From Paragonimus skrjabini miyazakii (Eukaryota; Platyhelminthes; Trematoda; Plagiorchiida; Troglotrematidae): a DNA stretch of 64,000 bases. Each line of letters begins with the position of its first letter. Position 1 is the stretch's first letter. Under the pieces are notes generated by a model, which did not search any database, had not been told where the DNA came from, and worked only from the letters and a program-made list of their open reading frames with translations. Below are positions 9,892 through 21,800 of the stretch, piece after piece. The stretch is from positions 83,703 to 147,702 of the forward strand of contig JTDE01001337.1 of the NCBI GenBank assembly GCA_014338405.1, read 5' to 3'. The position numbers and the translations under genes were made by a program.

Positions 9892-12829
9892 CTGAATAAT
9901 ATAGCTGGCAAACCCTAGCGTTTGTCTGTCAAGCGTTGGTTTTGGGTGGTTCCTAGAACATCTTTTAGACCAAATCTTTACTGGTTGCAGATCATATGTA
10001 GTATGTCAACGTTACAATGGGATGTGAAAAGGGACGAAATTTACGCTCCAACACATCTAAACAACTTACCCTAGCGAAAAAAACAAGTGAGGCGAAATCT
10101 GTCACCAAGCCAAACAATTCGATAGAGTGATTACTGTGTTTGCAAACCAACGTATTCATACACACGGAACTGTTCGTGGTACCAGATGCCACTGTTACGT
10201 AAGCTGGAATCATATTCGCTTGCCTGCTACCTACGGTCAATCCATTTAAACGGTTTCCTTAACGTTCGCAATTACGAATGATCGACTACGTCAACCAGTG
10301 TGCGACATAACTCTTAGCACACCAAGGAGGCAAATTCTCTATCATTGATTATGTCTCCAGCCATCAATTCTTCCCTCTAAGCACCGTACATGTGAAGGCA
10401 TGCGCAAACTGTAGGTCAGTTGTACTCAATATGACTGAGTCGTGATCCGTCAACAATACAAGGTGTTTAATGGCGTCATCATTCCTACAGTTTTGACTTT
10501 CATGCTTTTAGTCCATTATTTTATGATCCTGTCAGACACTAGAAATGTCAGAACATTGTACAACCAGGTCGATTTTCGACGACCTCTCCAAAGGTTCATA
10601 GAGTCATTGGTGCGTTTGGAACCCTGTGATGACCAGATTTTATTTCATTATGGGAAAATTTGTGGCCAAATGTTCCGTTACTTGTCTGGTAATCAAGCCG
10701 ACAAACCAACCAGAACTGCGCGATCAGTCCACTTGATGTGGGTTGATTGGTGGGGATAACGATGGTAAAACACACTTCGGGCTCTTTTTTGGAAATGGGA
10801 ATTGCTGTTGATAAGCACCAATTACGAGGTATTTCTTTAGATTCTCAAATCGTCTGGAGAAGTTTTCTCAGTTCTGATTTCATTCGCTCCCCACCGTTAG
10901 TGAAAAGAAAAGGAGAGGAGGCCTTGTCCAAGAGCCTTGGTACGCTTCAACAACCTAAGCTTCAGGGCCATTTCTGTTTCCGACAGAGGACCGTCTTGAT
11001 CACAATAGCTGACCATTCGGGCCCCGTCGTGTACATGGTTTGTTTGAGGCTAGATGAACTGCTCTTCAGAATATACAACCCCTCTGTCAAGTCGGTGAAG
11101 CGAACCATCGTTTTCACATATGGTTTCACTTACACCGATTCGACGTATAGTACAACCACGGATAAGGGAAAAAAGCCTTCTGCTATTCCCAAATGCAAAG
11201 GCTCGTTCCATCCCTTTCCACTGTTTGACCAAGTAGTGCTAACGGCATTTGAGCAAGCTTTTAGCCAGCTTGCTTTTAGATTCTCGACGGTCGTCATTAT
11301 ATTCAGAACCCGGTGGAATTGAGCGATGTTTGTTCATGAGGTTTATCGACGTGACGGAAGAACAACAATTCCGAGGAAAGATTGAGTTTTGCATGTGTAT
11401 ATGTCATACAATACATATCGTTCAACTAGTGATTTTTGACAATTGAAAACCTGTGTAATAGATATAACGGATTAAAAATATCTCCCATTCCCCCATATTA
11501 TAGACAATTCGGTCGAATTTAGAGTATGATGTTCTGAAGTGAGGGCTGGCCTCAGCTTTGTTGAGAAGCTGTATCTTGCATGCATGCCATTTCCTAAGGA
11601 TTTTAATTGCGACTTTAGAATTAGGGCTCAAACTCCTTTTCTTGGCATCTAGCAGTTTCAGTTTCGCTGCTCAGGTTAGTCCGTCTCCATGCGATTGACC
11701 ACCCAACGTACCTTTGAAACTTCTGAACTCGGTTTATGTCTGGACTGTGCACAGCCCAAACCATTGAATCCGTGTTCTGCTGCATAAACCATATTTGGGA
11801 CACTGCCAGAACATAGTGAAAATTGTCTTACACATTAGGCCCAATAATTTCAACAAAATAAAGCATAACTTTGTAAGGTTTAGTTCATTGTTTTCTTTGT
11901 AAGAATGTTAATCCAAATTTACTACTAAAACCAGAGGCACTTGTGTTCATCAACATGCCACCTCTGAATCGACTCCGAATATGCGATGTCGAGTATTTCA
12001 TCAATCCATATTGGCAACAAATCCATCGGTCATCGCCAGAGAAATTATTTCTTTAACATTAATGATGATTAGCTTCTATTAATTGATCCGCGACAGATTT
12101 CTCTGCTTGTGCCATTTGTTATGTTTATATGATAAGCATCAGCTGTAGAATTTGACTGATCATTCGGTTAATCAGAAGTCACCTGGTTTTTGCCCCCCGT
12201 GAAGGGTTGTTTTCAACTGACTGATATCCGTATCTCTTCTGATGCCATGTAAGTTGACCATATTAATGGAATCTTTTCATTTACGCTTCTTTGAGTTTAA
12301 GCTGAGCAAACTTATTATCATTCACTTCGTTTATTTGTACTATGCATACCTGAAGTAGTAGAGACGTAGTGTATTTTTTGGTGCATTTTATATTATACCC
12401 ACAGCTGAGTTGCACCTCGCTGAGCGTTAAAATGCTGTCCTGCACGAACTCCATGAGTTTTGTCCCCCCTGAACATGTATCACAAAGCACAGTGACCTTC
12501 AGCATGTCAAAGCCACACGTGGTCTCTAACGAGAGGAGCCGAAACGGTACCCGACGTGTGGTTTGGTGGAAGTGGGTCGGCTTGAAATGAGTGAACCTCA
12601 GCTCACCGAACAATAAAAGTGACCTTGTAGTAGTAGACTTTTGTATCTGATACTGCGGCCAAGCACCTGTTCATTGACTAGCCTGGGCACAAATTTGACT
12701 GTATGAGCGGATGTGTCCAAATATTTCACACAACCGTGGGTGTGATGCAACATATACGACTTCTTTGAACCTAAAGAAATATCCTGTACCCATTTTCCAG
12801 GAAGGTTTTCGAACTGCGCGTTTACATGC
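9685..12829 (-). CDS. Putative anaphase-promoting complex subunit 4 gene, partial, four exons
   Basis: Four minus-strand exons with GT-AG borders: 12829-12624, 12525-12399, 10223-10070 and 9891-9685. Intervening exons are unrecognised. The 12525-12399 exon reads TTCGFDMLKVTVLCDTCSGG and then LMEFVQDSILTLSEVQ. It matches in order the APC4 WD40-edge pattern (SSDLKSLSVV..STNGAS..YFQLET..LPEV). The two lower exons resemble the C-terminal APC4 segment: QANMIPAY is comparable with NQAICIPLY, and LIQFGRETVVALQ with DAQFYDDETVTVVL. APC4 is a scaffold subunit of the APC/C ubiquitin ligase in the nucleus. The alignment is from memory, so the identity is inference; another WD40 scaffold is possible. Exon reality is firmer than the name. 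Confidence 0.42.
10070..10223 (-). CDS. Exon of the APC4-like gene
   Basis: Acceptor gtagcag| and donor CGCTAGG|gtaagt enclose 154 nt (one base plus 51 codons). They read QANMIPAYVTVASG, then HSNHSIELFGLVTDFASLVFF. The donor is strong and the exit phase (0) equals the entry phase of the next exon at 9891. Confidence 0.5.
10442..11322 (+). other. Two overlapping unassigned open frames
   Basis: Open frames 10442-10759 (105 codons) and 10747-11322 (191 codons, the longest unassigned one in the window) overlap in different frames on the + strand. The second contains QRTVLITIADHSGPVVYMVC, then LRLDELLFRIYNPSVKSVKR. I recognise no family. They lie opposite an intron of the APC4-like gene, so they may be a decayed mobile element or chance. 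They lack clear splice context. Confidence 0.25.
11422..11803 (-). mobile_element. Possible non-LTR retrotransposon 3' remnant
   Basis: Two adjacent minus-strand open stretches in different frames include SPDINRVQKFQRYVGW. This resembles the region near the C-terminus of CR1/RTE-type reverse transcriptases (DIxRxEKxQRxxTK). No catalytic motif is present and the frames are broken. Confidence 0.28.
12399..12525 (-). CDS. Exon of the APC4-like gene (WD40-edge segment)
   Basis: A strong polypyrimidine acceptor (ggctcctctcgttag|) and a donor TGTGG|gtataa enclose 127 nt, entering in phase 1 and leaving in phase 2. The peptide contains FDMLKVTVLCDTCSGGTKLM, which gives the best match to APC4 of the four exons. 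Confidence 0.5.
12624..12829 (-). CDS. Possible exon of the APC4-like gene
   Basis: The minus strand is open from acceptor aaaatctag| and reads HVNAQFENLPGKWVQDISLG, then GCVKYLDTSAHTVKFVPRL. Donor ACAAG|gtcact at 12624 gives the phase needed by the 12525 exon. A stronger-looking donor (gtgagc, ending at 12607) gives the wrong phase. Boundaries and identity are therefore tentative. Confidence 0.38.
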
Positions 12830-15538
12830 CTAGATTTTCGAAACTGAGGTAGTCTCAATGGAAGACAATCACAATACCTTTCGTCAGTAATGAAAGTTCT
12901 GCTAAGTTGTGTGACCTTAGGGGGAAATAACGAAAAAATGTATTCCTGCAGCCTGCTTTACAATTAGTGGATTCCGGCATGTTCGCCCAACGCGAAGAAC
13001 AGTCGTTTTAAATAATGTAGGTTTTTCGCAAGTGAGTTGATTACGTGTACTTTATGTTTTGAAGATTCAGGGGAAATTAAGTGTCACTGCGTCATTGTAA
13101 GTCAGATTTCACGTTTTCAACCAATCATAATAATCTTCACTGTCACAAGCCGCCTGCCTCGAACCATAAAGGCCAAATGCCAATTCAGAGCGTCACAGCT
13201 GATGTGGATTTGAGATGTCCGTACGAGTAAGAGGTTGGATAACGTTGAATTACCACACCGAGTTGATTTGTTTGGTTTTCCTAAAGCAACATGCGTCAAA
13301 TTATTCTCACTCTCTAATTTGATGTACAAGCAGTACTATTTGTTCATCTGTACACTTAAACAGGACGGACAAAAAATAGTTTAACACTATAATCACGAGA
13401 CGGAGTGTGTGCGTAGTTTTATGAATCTCGTAGCCTACTTCGAACGACATCATCATGACACTGCATGTGTAGTCCATTCATCTTAAGCCTTTCTACAATT
13501 CTTGTATTTCCCTGAATCGTGACCGCCCTGGGACTGTATGCCCAGGTGGTCGGTTTGGAAAAATGACGAATCGCAATTGCATGGAAACCAGTAGTCTTAC
13601 TTTTGCAAACAATATCATGAGAAGACTAATAACAAATGGAGACGTTAGTATTGGTCAAAAATAATAACTGAGGATCCTAATTGGAAACGTCACCAAACAG
13701 GCAACTTGATTTTATAGCTACAACAGCCGCTTGTTTACGATCACATGCTAACAGTTATCGCGGCCGCATAGGTTCCCACACCGACAACAGACAGACCGGT
13801 AGCATAAAATATGCAACCGTTCATAGGAAAACTGCCGGTGTGCTAGGCTGGCTACTCGGTGAAAGCTCGATCATGAAGACTGCAGACGAGTTGGGAGGTA
13901 CCGGTTGATGTTCGTAAACCTCAGTAGTGAAATGGATGTCTTGTTTCTGGACATCCAATATAACACTGGGCAAGCAGTTGTATGTACACACAAGATGTTT
14001 TACTGTAACGGATTCAGTTAGTGAACCCAAAAAGGTGGTAGACCACATATAACTGCAGACGGCTTCTGGTGTTCTTCGAACAATCACGCACAACCTATAA
14101 AATGGTGCTAGAATGGCTCCAAAGCAGTGTCACATTTCAAAAGCTGTTGGGCCCACAGTTCATCGGGGTAATAATTTCAAAACACCAAAAGGCATACAAC
14201 TGGGGTTATTAAATTGTCATAGTCCACGACACTGTTACCAACGTTGTTCTTGGAATCTCGATTAACTTGGCCATATCTGGTGACCATACCATTTTTCGCC
14301 ATGTAGGACGCACATTAACCAGCTGCAAATCCTTAGCAAGTAAGTACCTGTTTAACTTAGTACAATCCCACAATCGTGATTTGGTTCGGGATTGGAAGTA
14401 AGGTGGAAGAACAATGATTACTGCGGGATGGCCCGAGAATTACGTAGTCAGGTTTATGAATAGTTCTAAATCCATTCGCGCTTGGTCTGAACGTTCATAA
14501 ATCTTCCACTGTTTCCTAGATTGATACGGCTGTAAACAATGACCAGATGTCACGTGAAATATTTTGATTCATGAGATGTATAGTTGGTTAGCGGGGTGCA
14601 TAAATTCACAGTGTTCCATAGCACTTCGCTTTCTTAGTCATCTGAACAATTCACGATTTACTAAATCATTTATACTACTGGTGAGTAGTCGGGGATTTGG
14701 TTAATTTCAAGTTGATCATTACTCACAATCGAAAGTGGCTGAGCGTTCAAATAAGATAATTCGGACGAGCAAGGTGCACGACGATTTGACTAGTCGGTAG
14801 ACACCATGTCCACTGCCACTTGTTTCATCTGAATGTGCGCGCGATGAATTAAATCCACACTGTTTTTTCTCATCGGGTCAAGTGTAGCCAAATGGCCAAG
14901 GTATACTTTTTGTTGAGTGAATAACACATCTCTTCCAGTAATTTATTTGGACATGTCTGCAAAACAACTGAAATTGGTTTACTATTGTGACAAATATGGT
15001 AGCCAGTCAGCAGGAACAAACGGGTTTACCTTAGTAGCTCGTTTAGTCCTATATCGACGTCATAGTATATTATTCAATGACAATTTGTTTTGCTTTTTTG
15101 TATAATGTCGAAGGATCTCAATGTAATCTGCTGAAGGTCTGAGTGGCATACTGCTTTTGACATGTCACAAAAACACTGCTATGCATTTAAGCCATGTCGA
15201 TAACATTTCATGTGACCTGAAACTTTAAGAGTAAATTCAGTAACAGCAGATTACATAAATTTTGAAAACCTCAAGTAACAATGAGCGCACTAGTCTCCGA
15301 ATGAGATAATAAATGCATTGTAATTCTTTTGTTATTCGACAATGTGAGGTCTAACCTAAGAACAAAACAAATTAAAGACACTGGTAAACTCTCAGAGAAA
15401 TAGTGCAGTATTTTAGGCAATGTGTGTTCATTGGTAAACAGCAAGTACGGACGAGTGGACAGCTGTCTGTTATTGAAACTAAACTGTTCAAAACTGACGG
15501 AGAGTGAAACGTTTGTGTGGACGGCAGCTGACAATCTA
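12830..15538. other. Flank between APC4-like exons and the cyclase stop
   Basis: The minus strand has two open stretches that could be further exons of the lower gene. They are 13117-13329 (with SNLLLVRTSQIHISCDALNW) and 13821-14093 (with LPSVILDVQKQDIHF). No phases could be matched. A partial hammerhead-SINE tail in minus orientation lies near 14680-14760. A minus-strand AATAAA at 14942-14947 could serve the guanylate cyclase mRNA, about 600 nt past its stop. Confidence 0.35.
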
Positions 15539-15829
15539 CTATTTTTGTCCTTTCCGTCTGGTTTCACTAGCTATGGATCCCCGAACAATGCTTGCCCTCC
15601 GGGACTGAATCAATGAAGCGCGTTTTGAAGCCTGACTTCTTGCCGAACTGACTCGGCTGGCCGTGACAGATTCCCAACCTTCACCGGTGGTTTTCTGTTC
15701 AGATGACAAATTCAAGTCAGCCAATTTCTCACGCTCCTTGTTCATTTGAGCAATTAATCTAGTTGTCTGTCGACAATCCGACTCTTCTGGGCGTCCATCA
15801 AGCCAAAACGTTTGAATGGTGCCTCCATC
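15539..15829 (-). CDS. Guanylate cyclase exon 11: last catalytic strand and Ser/Arg-rich tail
   Basis: Acceptor ttgctctcag|, then 96 codons and TAG at 15539-15541. DGGTIQTFWLDGRPEES is the final cyclase strand (KGxxxTYWL in relatives). The remaining 75 residues are hydrophilic, with a short helix MNKEREKLADLN and a basic tail. That tail holds two RRxS-type protein kinase A/G consensus sites, KRAS (Ser650) and RRAS (Ser658). The tail is not conserved with Gyc88E. Confidence 0.9.
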   Translation of the reverse strand, partial: DGGTIQTFWLDGRPEESDCRQTTRLIAQMNKEREKLADLNLSSEQKTTGEGWESVTASRVSSARSQASKRASLIQSRRASIVRGSIASETRRKGQK

Positions 15830-18800
15830 CTGAGAGCAAAAGACATCAGGAAATTAATCATCACTTCAATGAAATGGCATGAATTACTTGCATTTGCACG
15901 ATATGTGTTCGGCTACTACGCCACTCACAGAACTCAGAGTTCGTGGAGTTATATTCGAATGCTCAGTCATTTGGCTCATTAATGAAGAAGTCAACAAGTC
16001 ACTTAAACTGCTACGGCGAGATCCTTCAAGATAATACCGGAATTCCTGAACTCTTGGTGTGATCGAATTTATTCTTGGGGAAACTGCGAAAAAGTTTGGT
16101 GTAAGTATTTTAAATGTTTTGGCAATAGAGGATCATATATTTTAAAAAACCATGACTTCTTTTGGCCAATTGAAAACAGGACAACACTTTGCAGGTAGGA
16201 CTAGTGAACAACCTTTAAAAGCAGGTACGCAACATGTTGAAACTTACCTGTATGGAGGTTACAGATGTTCGATAGTTACCTGTCTAAAAAAATATTATAA
16301 CAGTTTCTCTTCTGATTGCAGGGTTGAAAACATAGCAGCACACGATCGATGAAAGATATCTAAGGATCCAAAGGAATCTAGTATTCAGAAAGTCTTTAGC
16401 GCTCAATCAACTACCATCTTGATCAGTTAACAAGTAGCTACAACTGACATATGGCGTTAGGCGTCATCGAAACCTGTGATCTTTTTGAAAATTACAATCC
16501 CGGAACAGTGTCGTATGATAAAGAGGTTAATGATTAAACAAATTTCAAACTTTTAACTTAGGATACTGCACTCAGAGACAAATCCCGTATAAAATGCGCA
16601 TTCTCAATTCTGTAAAAACAATCACCAATTCCAACAATCAGTGGTGATATACAGCAGTAGTGACTTTGAACAATTTCGGTTGTTTACTGATGAGTAGTGG
16701 GGGAGTTTGATTTTCGTATAGATTGAACACCACCCACAATCGATCGCGGCTGTCGCATTCCCACAGACTTTCCAGTCGGCCCCTTTCGAAAAGAAGCACT
16801 AGACTCGAGTTTTGCTCTCATTAGAGCTCGTCAGTAGTGCATATCCTCGCCGCTGCCGGGACTTAAACCACGGACACGCTGTTCATGAGGCAACCGTGTT
16901 TACCACTGCGCCATTGACCTCACGTTAGGCACAACCGAATTATCATATGTGAACGCCCAACCACTTTCGCTTGTGAGTAATGATCAGGTTGCCCGATCAT
17001 CTCGAGAGGAGACACAGTTACTCCTCTCGAGGCGATCGGGCAATCTGATCATTCTTCTTTTCCTTTACCAAACACTACTTTTTTCCTCCGATACTGTAGC
17101 ACGTTTGCCACTGCATGTGGTATTTACGTGTTATACGTATATGTATATTTTCTGGAATTGTTACTCATCAGTCCCTAGCAGATCACAAATTGAAAGTGCC
17201 ACAAACAAAGGAAGTTGGCATATTGATTGCCATAAAGCACACATAGAGGTGACGCGTTAATTATTGCGTGGTAAAATGTATCTCGTTATATAACAAACTG
17301 ACACTATTAATTCAATAATCGTGCGCTCGTGTTCAAACGTCTGCAGGGCCATAACTAGTGTAAAAGATCATCCTACCGATGCCACCACACAATTTATCTA
17401 CCAGTTTATATGTAACTGCAAGAAAGATAACATAGGCAGAACTGAAAGATGCTTTAACTCTTTATCACCAAAGAACGGTAATGTTGTCGAAACACGCAAG
17501 CAACCACTCTCCGCAGTCGCAAAACATATCCTGACCACTGCCCACGCCATAAATCTGGCTTGTGCATTCGGAATCTTAGTATGTCATCCCAGTCCACGAT
17601 TCTTGTAGTTTGCTGAGGCTGTCGCAATCAATTGACTGAAGCCGGCCCTGTGTATTTAGAAATGATTATTCATGAGTTTGACCTTGCCTTGGACTTGGCG
17701 ACATTTCTTAAACCACCGATCGACTTTCCATCCCACCCACCCACTAACTGTTCGATGTAAATGAAACAGTTTAATGTTATCGTAAACTTGGTACTTAAGA
17801 ATCAATACAAAATGCTTGCATCCACCAGTTTTCATATTCTAAAGACTTCGTTCGACCTTCTGAGGGGAACGAACTATTTTTAACTGGAATTGTTCAAGAA
17901 CCTGAACCTCCGATGGACTTAGTGACCTTTTCATATCAACTGATTGATTATCCACCCTACCTCTAGTTGTCCGATTAAAGTCCTATTCAGATTATTGCAA
18001 ATTTGGTACTAATGTGCCAATTCAAAATGCCCACGGAAAAATATTTACCAATCTTCACAACCTATTTTGTCTCCAACTTTGAACTAACTGTTTTAAGGCA
18101 CAGGAGACAGTATAGAAAGATAGTCGTATTGAACCTGACTTTCCTGGACAGAACTGACCAAATGTTGTGTTTGTTTGTGTTGTTGTGTTGTTTGTTATGT
18201 TTGACACACACAATTTCTATACACTACGCTGATACTTGTATTAGGAAAACCGGACAAAGTCAATGTGCGAAAAAACACAATAAGGAAAATAATGATTAAG
18301 GAACATAATCCAGCTTGGATTGGAACCGGTTGTCGGAATTTAATTACTAGCGCCATTGTTGCACATCACTGTCGCACAGACATCGCCAAAGCATTCCGGG
18401 TTTTCTACAGAGTTGTCAACACTCAACCAAAAACAGTCTGTCAGCGCATTCTGGCGACTGCGGGATCGATTGCTATTAGATTACGCAGCTCTAACCTGTG
18501 TCCTCAAAACAAATTTATTCAGTCCTTGAAACTTCCGTGGCCACACATCAATCCCATCCAACCGAACCACACACAAACATTCGACCCTGACCGTGTGACG
18601 TAACATCCAGTCAAAGTCCGGTCTGGGCCTAACCAGTTATTATGTGCGTAGTCAAGTCTAAATCTTCACTGTCACTCGCGAACAGTCATTTCTTGTTTTT
18701 TGCGCCTTGTTTAATGACGTCTTGATGAAACCTATGTAGTTGTATTGACGTGAGAAATAATTATCGAAAACAATTATTCATTACATCGTTACTTTTGAAA

Positions 18801-21800
18801 ATGAAACTATCACCAGTTGAGGACGTTTAGTTTTTAGTTTTACATGATTGAATTTAGTGACATTTTTATGAGCCTGGATATCCTGATGGATTTCGTCGCG
18901 CTTCTGAAGTTCTCGATCTGGATAGTTGGCCAACTAGTTTTACCGTCTACTGTTCGATTAACGGTGTTGAACTAATGAAGGCTTTAAAAAATTTTCAAAA
19001 TGTTCACTGTTTGACTCGTTATAATTTTTCCTATGTAACTCTTACTTACGCAATGTGATTATAAAAGCCTGATGAGAATTACCGAATACAGATTTTTGTA
19101 AAGTTGACTTCTGATGAATTCTACGGGAATCTAGAGTGAACTGTTCTAAATTGGCATAACGATATATCGGAAACAAACTTACCTTACACTGAGTAGTTCC
19201 TCTGAGTGATATTTTATAAACTTTATATTCTTCCAGTTTCTCGCGAGTTTTTTCACTTATCTGAACTCTCTGTGGCTGAAAACAAATGTACGTAACAAAC
19301 TGAAGATTAGCAATAAACACTATTTATAAAACTGTGCAGGAATGGAAATTGCCAGTAGTACAGACTAACAATAGATTCATTAGATTTTCAACTTCGCGGG
19401 CTAGAAGATGGTCAACTCAAAAAGCACAATGTATAGAACAAAATAAAAATTATATGGGACGAGAAAATCACTTACAACTTACCGTATGCCACACAAAAGT
19501 GATGCTAAAATGTTTTGTTTTTACTGCATTCTGTTAAGTTTTTGTATTTGATGAAGGATACTGAGCTACTTAAACTGTCATTCGTTACTGATGTATATAC
19601 AGACATTGAAGGCTGTTGCACAAATGAACTTGCTTTCAACCACTGTCTTGCAGTTGAATAAATGATATTTCTGATACGTTCAATGTCATTCGTCATTGAA
19701 GTTGCTGATACATCTCTGAACCACATTGGCTTACGCTTTTTGATTCGTGTTTCAAATGTCCCTTCTGTTTTACCAGTGTAAGTTTTTCCGTAACTGCGAC
19801 ATAACAGATAAGTGTAACTGCTGGAATAGAATACAAGTTTGATGGCTGGAGAGGATTCAGGAGTAATTTAGTGATTTTGGAGACAAAAAAACAAGTTCGC
19901 CACATTATAAACATGTATTAGTTTTTAGTCGTGCATCAAAATATTACTCAGCGTACACCTGTAACATAAGTTCGTTATCCAACCCACCCCTAATTGTCCG
20001 ATATAAAAGTCCCACTCAGGTTAATGGAGATGTGGTATTAATGAGTCAATTTGAATTGCGTACAACAAACTATTTACCCACCTTCATAGTTCAACTATTT
20101 TGTCACAAACTTCTCAACTAGCTGTTTTAAGGCGCAGAACAGTCTACTAATTACCAAAATATGACAATCACAATACTGATAATCATAAAATGATAAGTCT
20201 GAAAGAAGAAAACATTATGAAGAGATTCGAATAGTGTTAATTAACAAAATCCAATTCCCGTTATTCGCTTACTGCACCCGTTTGTTCCATCAATTCAGTC
20301 ATAGCTACTGTACTTCCGAATAAACAATAACGTGGCATTTTCACTCCAACCACTCCAGCCACCACTGCACCTGTGTGAACACCTGCAAGTAATTTGGAAA
20401 TGAAAGGGGTAGACAAATTGGTGAGAAACAAAATATTGGCTTACCAGCATAATTTCGGCATTAAAGAACTTCAGAAGTCATAACAATCAAACCTGACTGA
20501 ACTAATATTCATGACAACGGTCAATAAATAAACAAATATGTTTAAGCTATGTACTTCTCTGAAATTTGCAAACAAAACAGTTTCAACCGTCTTTTCTACA
20601 TGTCAATGACCTCTTTAATGACGTTTACATGTAGTTAAAACCTTTAACAAACCAAAGACGCATTGAAATTAACGTTAACAGGCTGATGCTCAGGTCAAAG
20701 AGATGTCTCATTATGATCTTGAATAAAGTCCGTCATCTACAAAATCAGTGCCTAGGATGACCCTTTCAATTAGATCTCCATATAAAATTGCTGGAATCAG
20801 GAATCAGTCTCAGTGAACTTCAATTCAATGAAAAAACGTTTATTCTGTTTGGAGTCATGCGACGGATGATCTCGTCTCTCACCAAGCATTCAGGTCAAAT
20901 TTTTCAGCCTAACCTGCACCGTTTTCAAAGACAAGTTTTGGACGTGCATTAAGGCTTAATGAGATGACTGAATCAGTTGATAGCGCCATCCCGTTGTCCT
21001 AAGTTATGCTGAAAACTATACCGGGTAAGTACATTAAATCCATCTAGCTTTTGTGCGCTCAGACAAAAGGATTTCTAGATGTTTTCCAGAACTCCTAGTG
21101 CTCGTCAGAGTTTATCAGTGTCATCTATTCTTTCCTATTTTATTATGAGTTGCATCATAAGGAAGCCATCAGGATGTAATTATTCCGGGGTTGTCTAACT
21201 GACATGTTTTTTAAATTTACTTGAAGGAAGGAAAGTCTACAAATGAGCAGGTTGATCAATATGAACGAGGCTACAAAGATCCACATGACTATTCGATCAT
21301 AAACTAATCATCGTGTGAGTTCTTTTCGAATATCCAGATAGCGGTAGGTATGTACCAGGCTTCTGGAGTAGATTTTTGTAACCAACCTCTATTAATGGAA
21401 TCAGTCAGCTGCTTTTTAAACATAATGAAACCTCCGGGAACACAGTCGCAGTTGCACTGCCTTGCGAACCTGTCCTTCGGCGGATAGATTGTCAGTTGGT
21501 GTCCAAATGACACTACCTTTTAAATCTCCTGCAGGCGGCTGTGGTGAGAGTTGAATGAGTTGGAGCGTGTCGCGTGTCCGGATCACCAATTCGTTCTCAG
21601 AGCTTCTCGGTGAGATCAAGCTACAATGGCTTCTGACGGTTGCACCTGTTTCTAGTTCTGAAGAGTAAAGAGTACATCACATTTCTTGACAAGATAAAAG
21701 ATTTTCAGAAGTATTCTGCCATCAACCGTTTACCAGCCGCTTTGTTCTCTCTACTTTCAAGGTTTCGTTTTCAAATCCCAAGCATATCGATGGTGATGGA

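Larger units (their letters stand above)
15830..19182 (-). other. Guanylate cyclase intron 10
   Basis: About 3.4 kb, rich in repeats: hammerhead-SINE copy A (16687-16945), a strong hairpin (16981-17051), and tandem PLE 3' ends (17321-18602). A short piece of the three-member repeat at 19040-19145 abuts exon 10. The interval 15830-16680 shows nothing identifiable. Confidence 0.7.

Noticed and set aside
18160..18215. Possible microsatellite (tgttgtgtt-rich) in cyclase intron 10
   Set aside because: Imperfect and short; simple-sequence drift with no clear repeat unit.
20320..20345. Possible cryptic splice donor (gtacag) inside cyclase exon 9 that would hide the Asn/Arg substitution
   Set aside because: Using it would leave phase 1, while exon 10 requires phase 0. 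The full exon 9 gives exactly the spacing of related cyclases to exon 10, so the longer exon is right.
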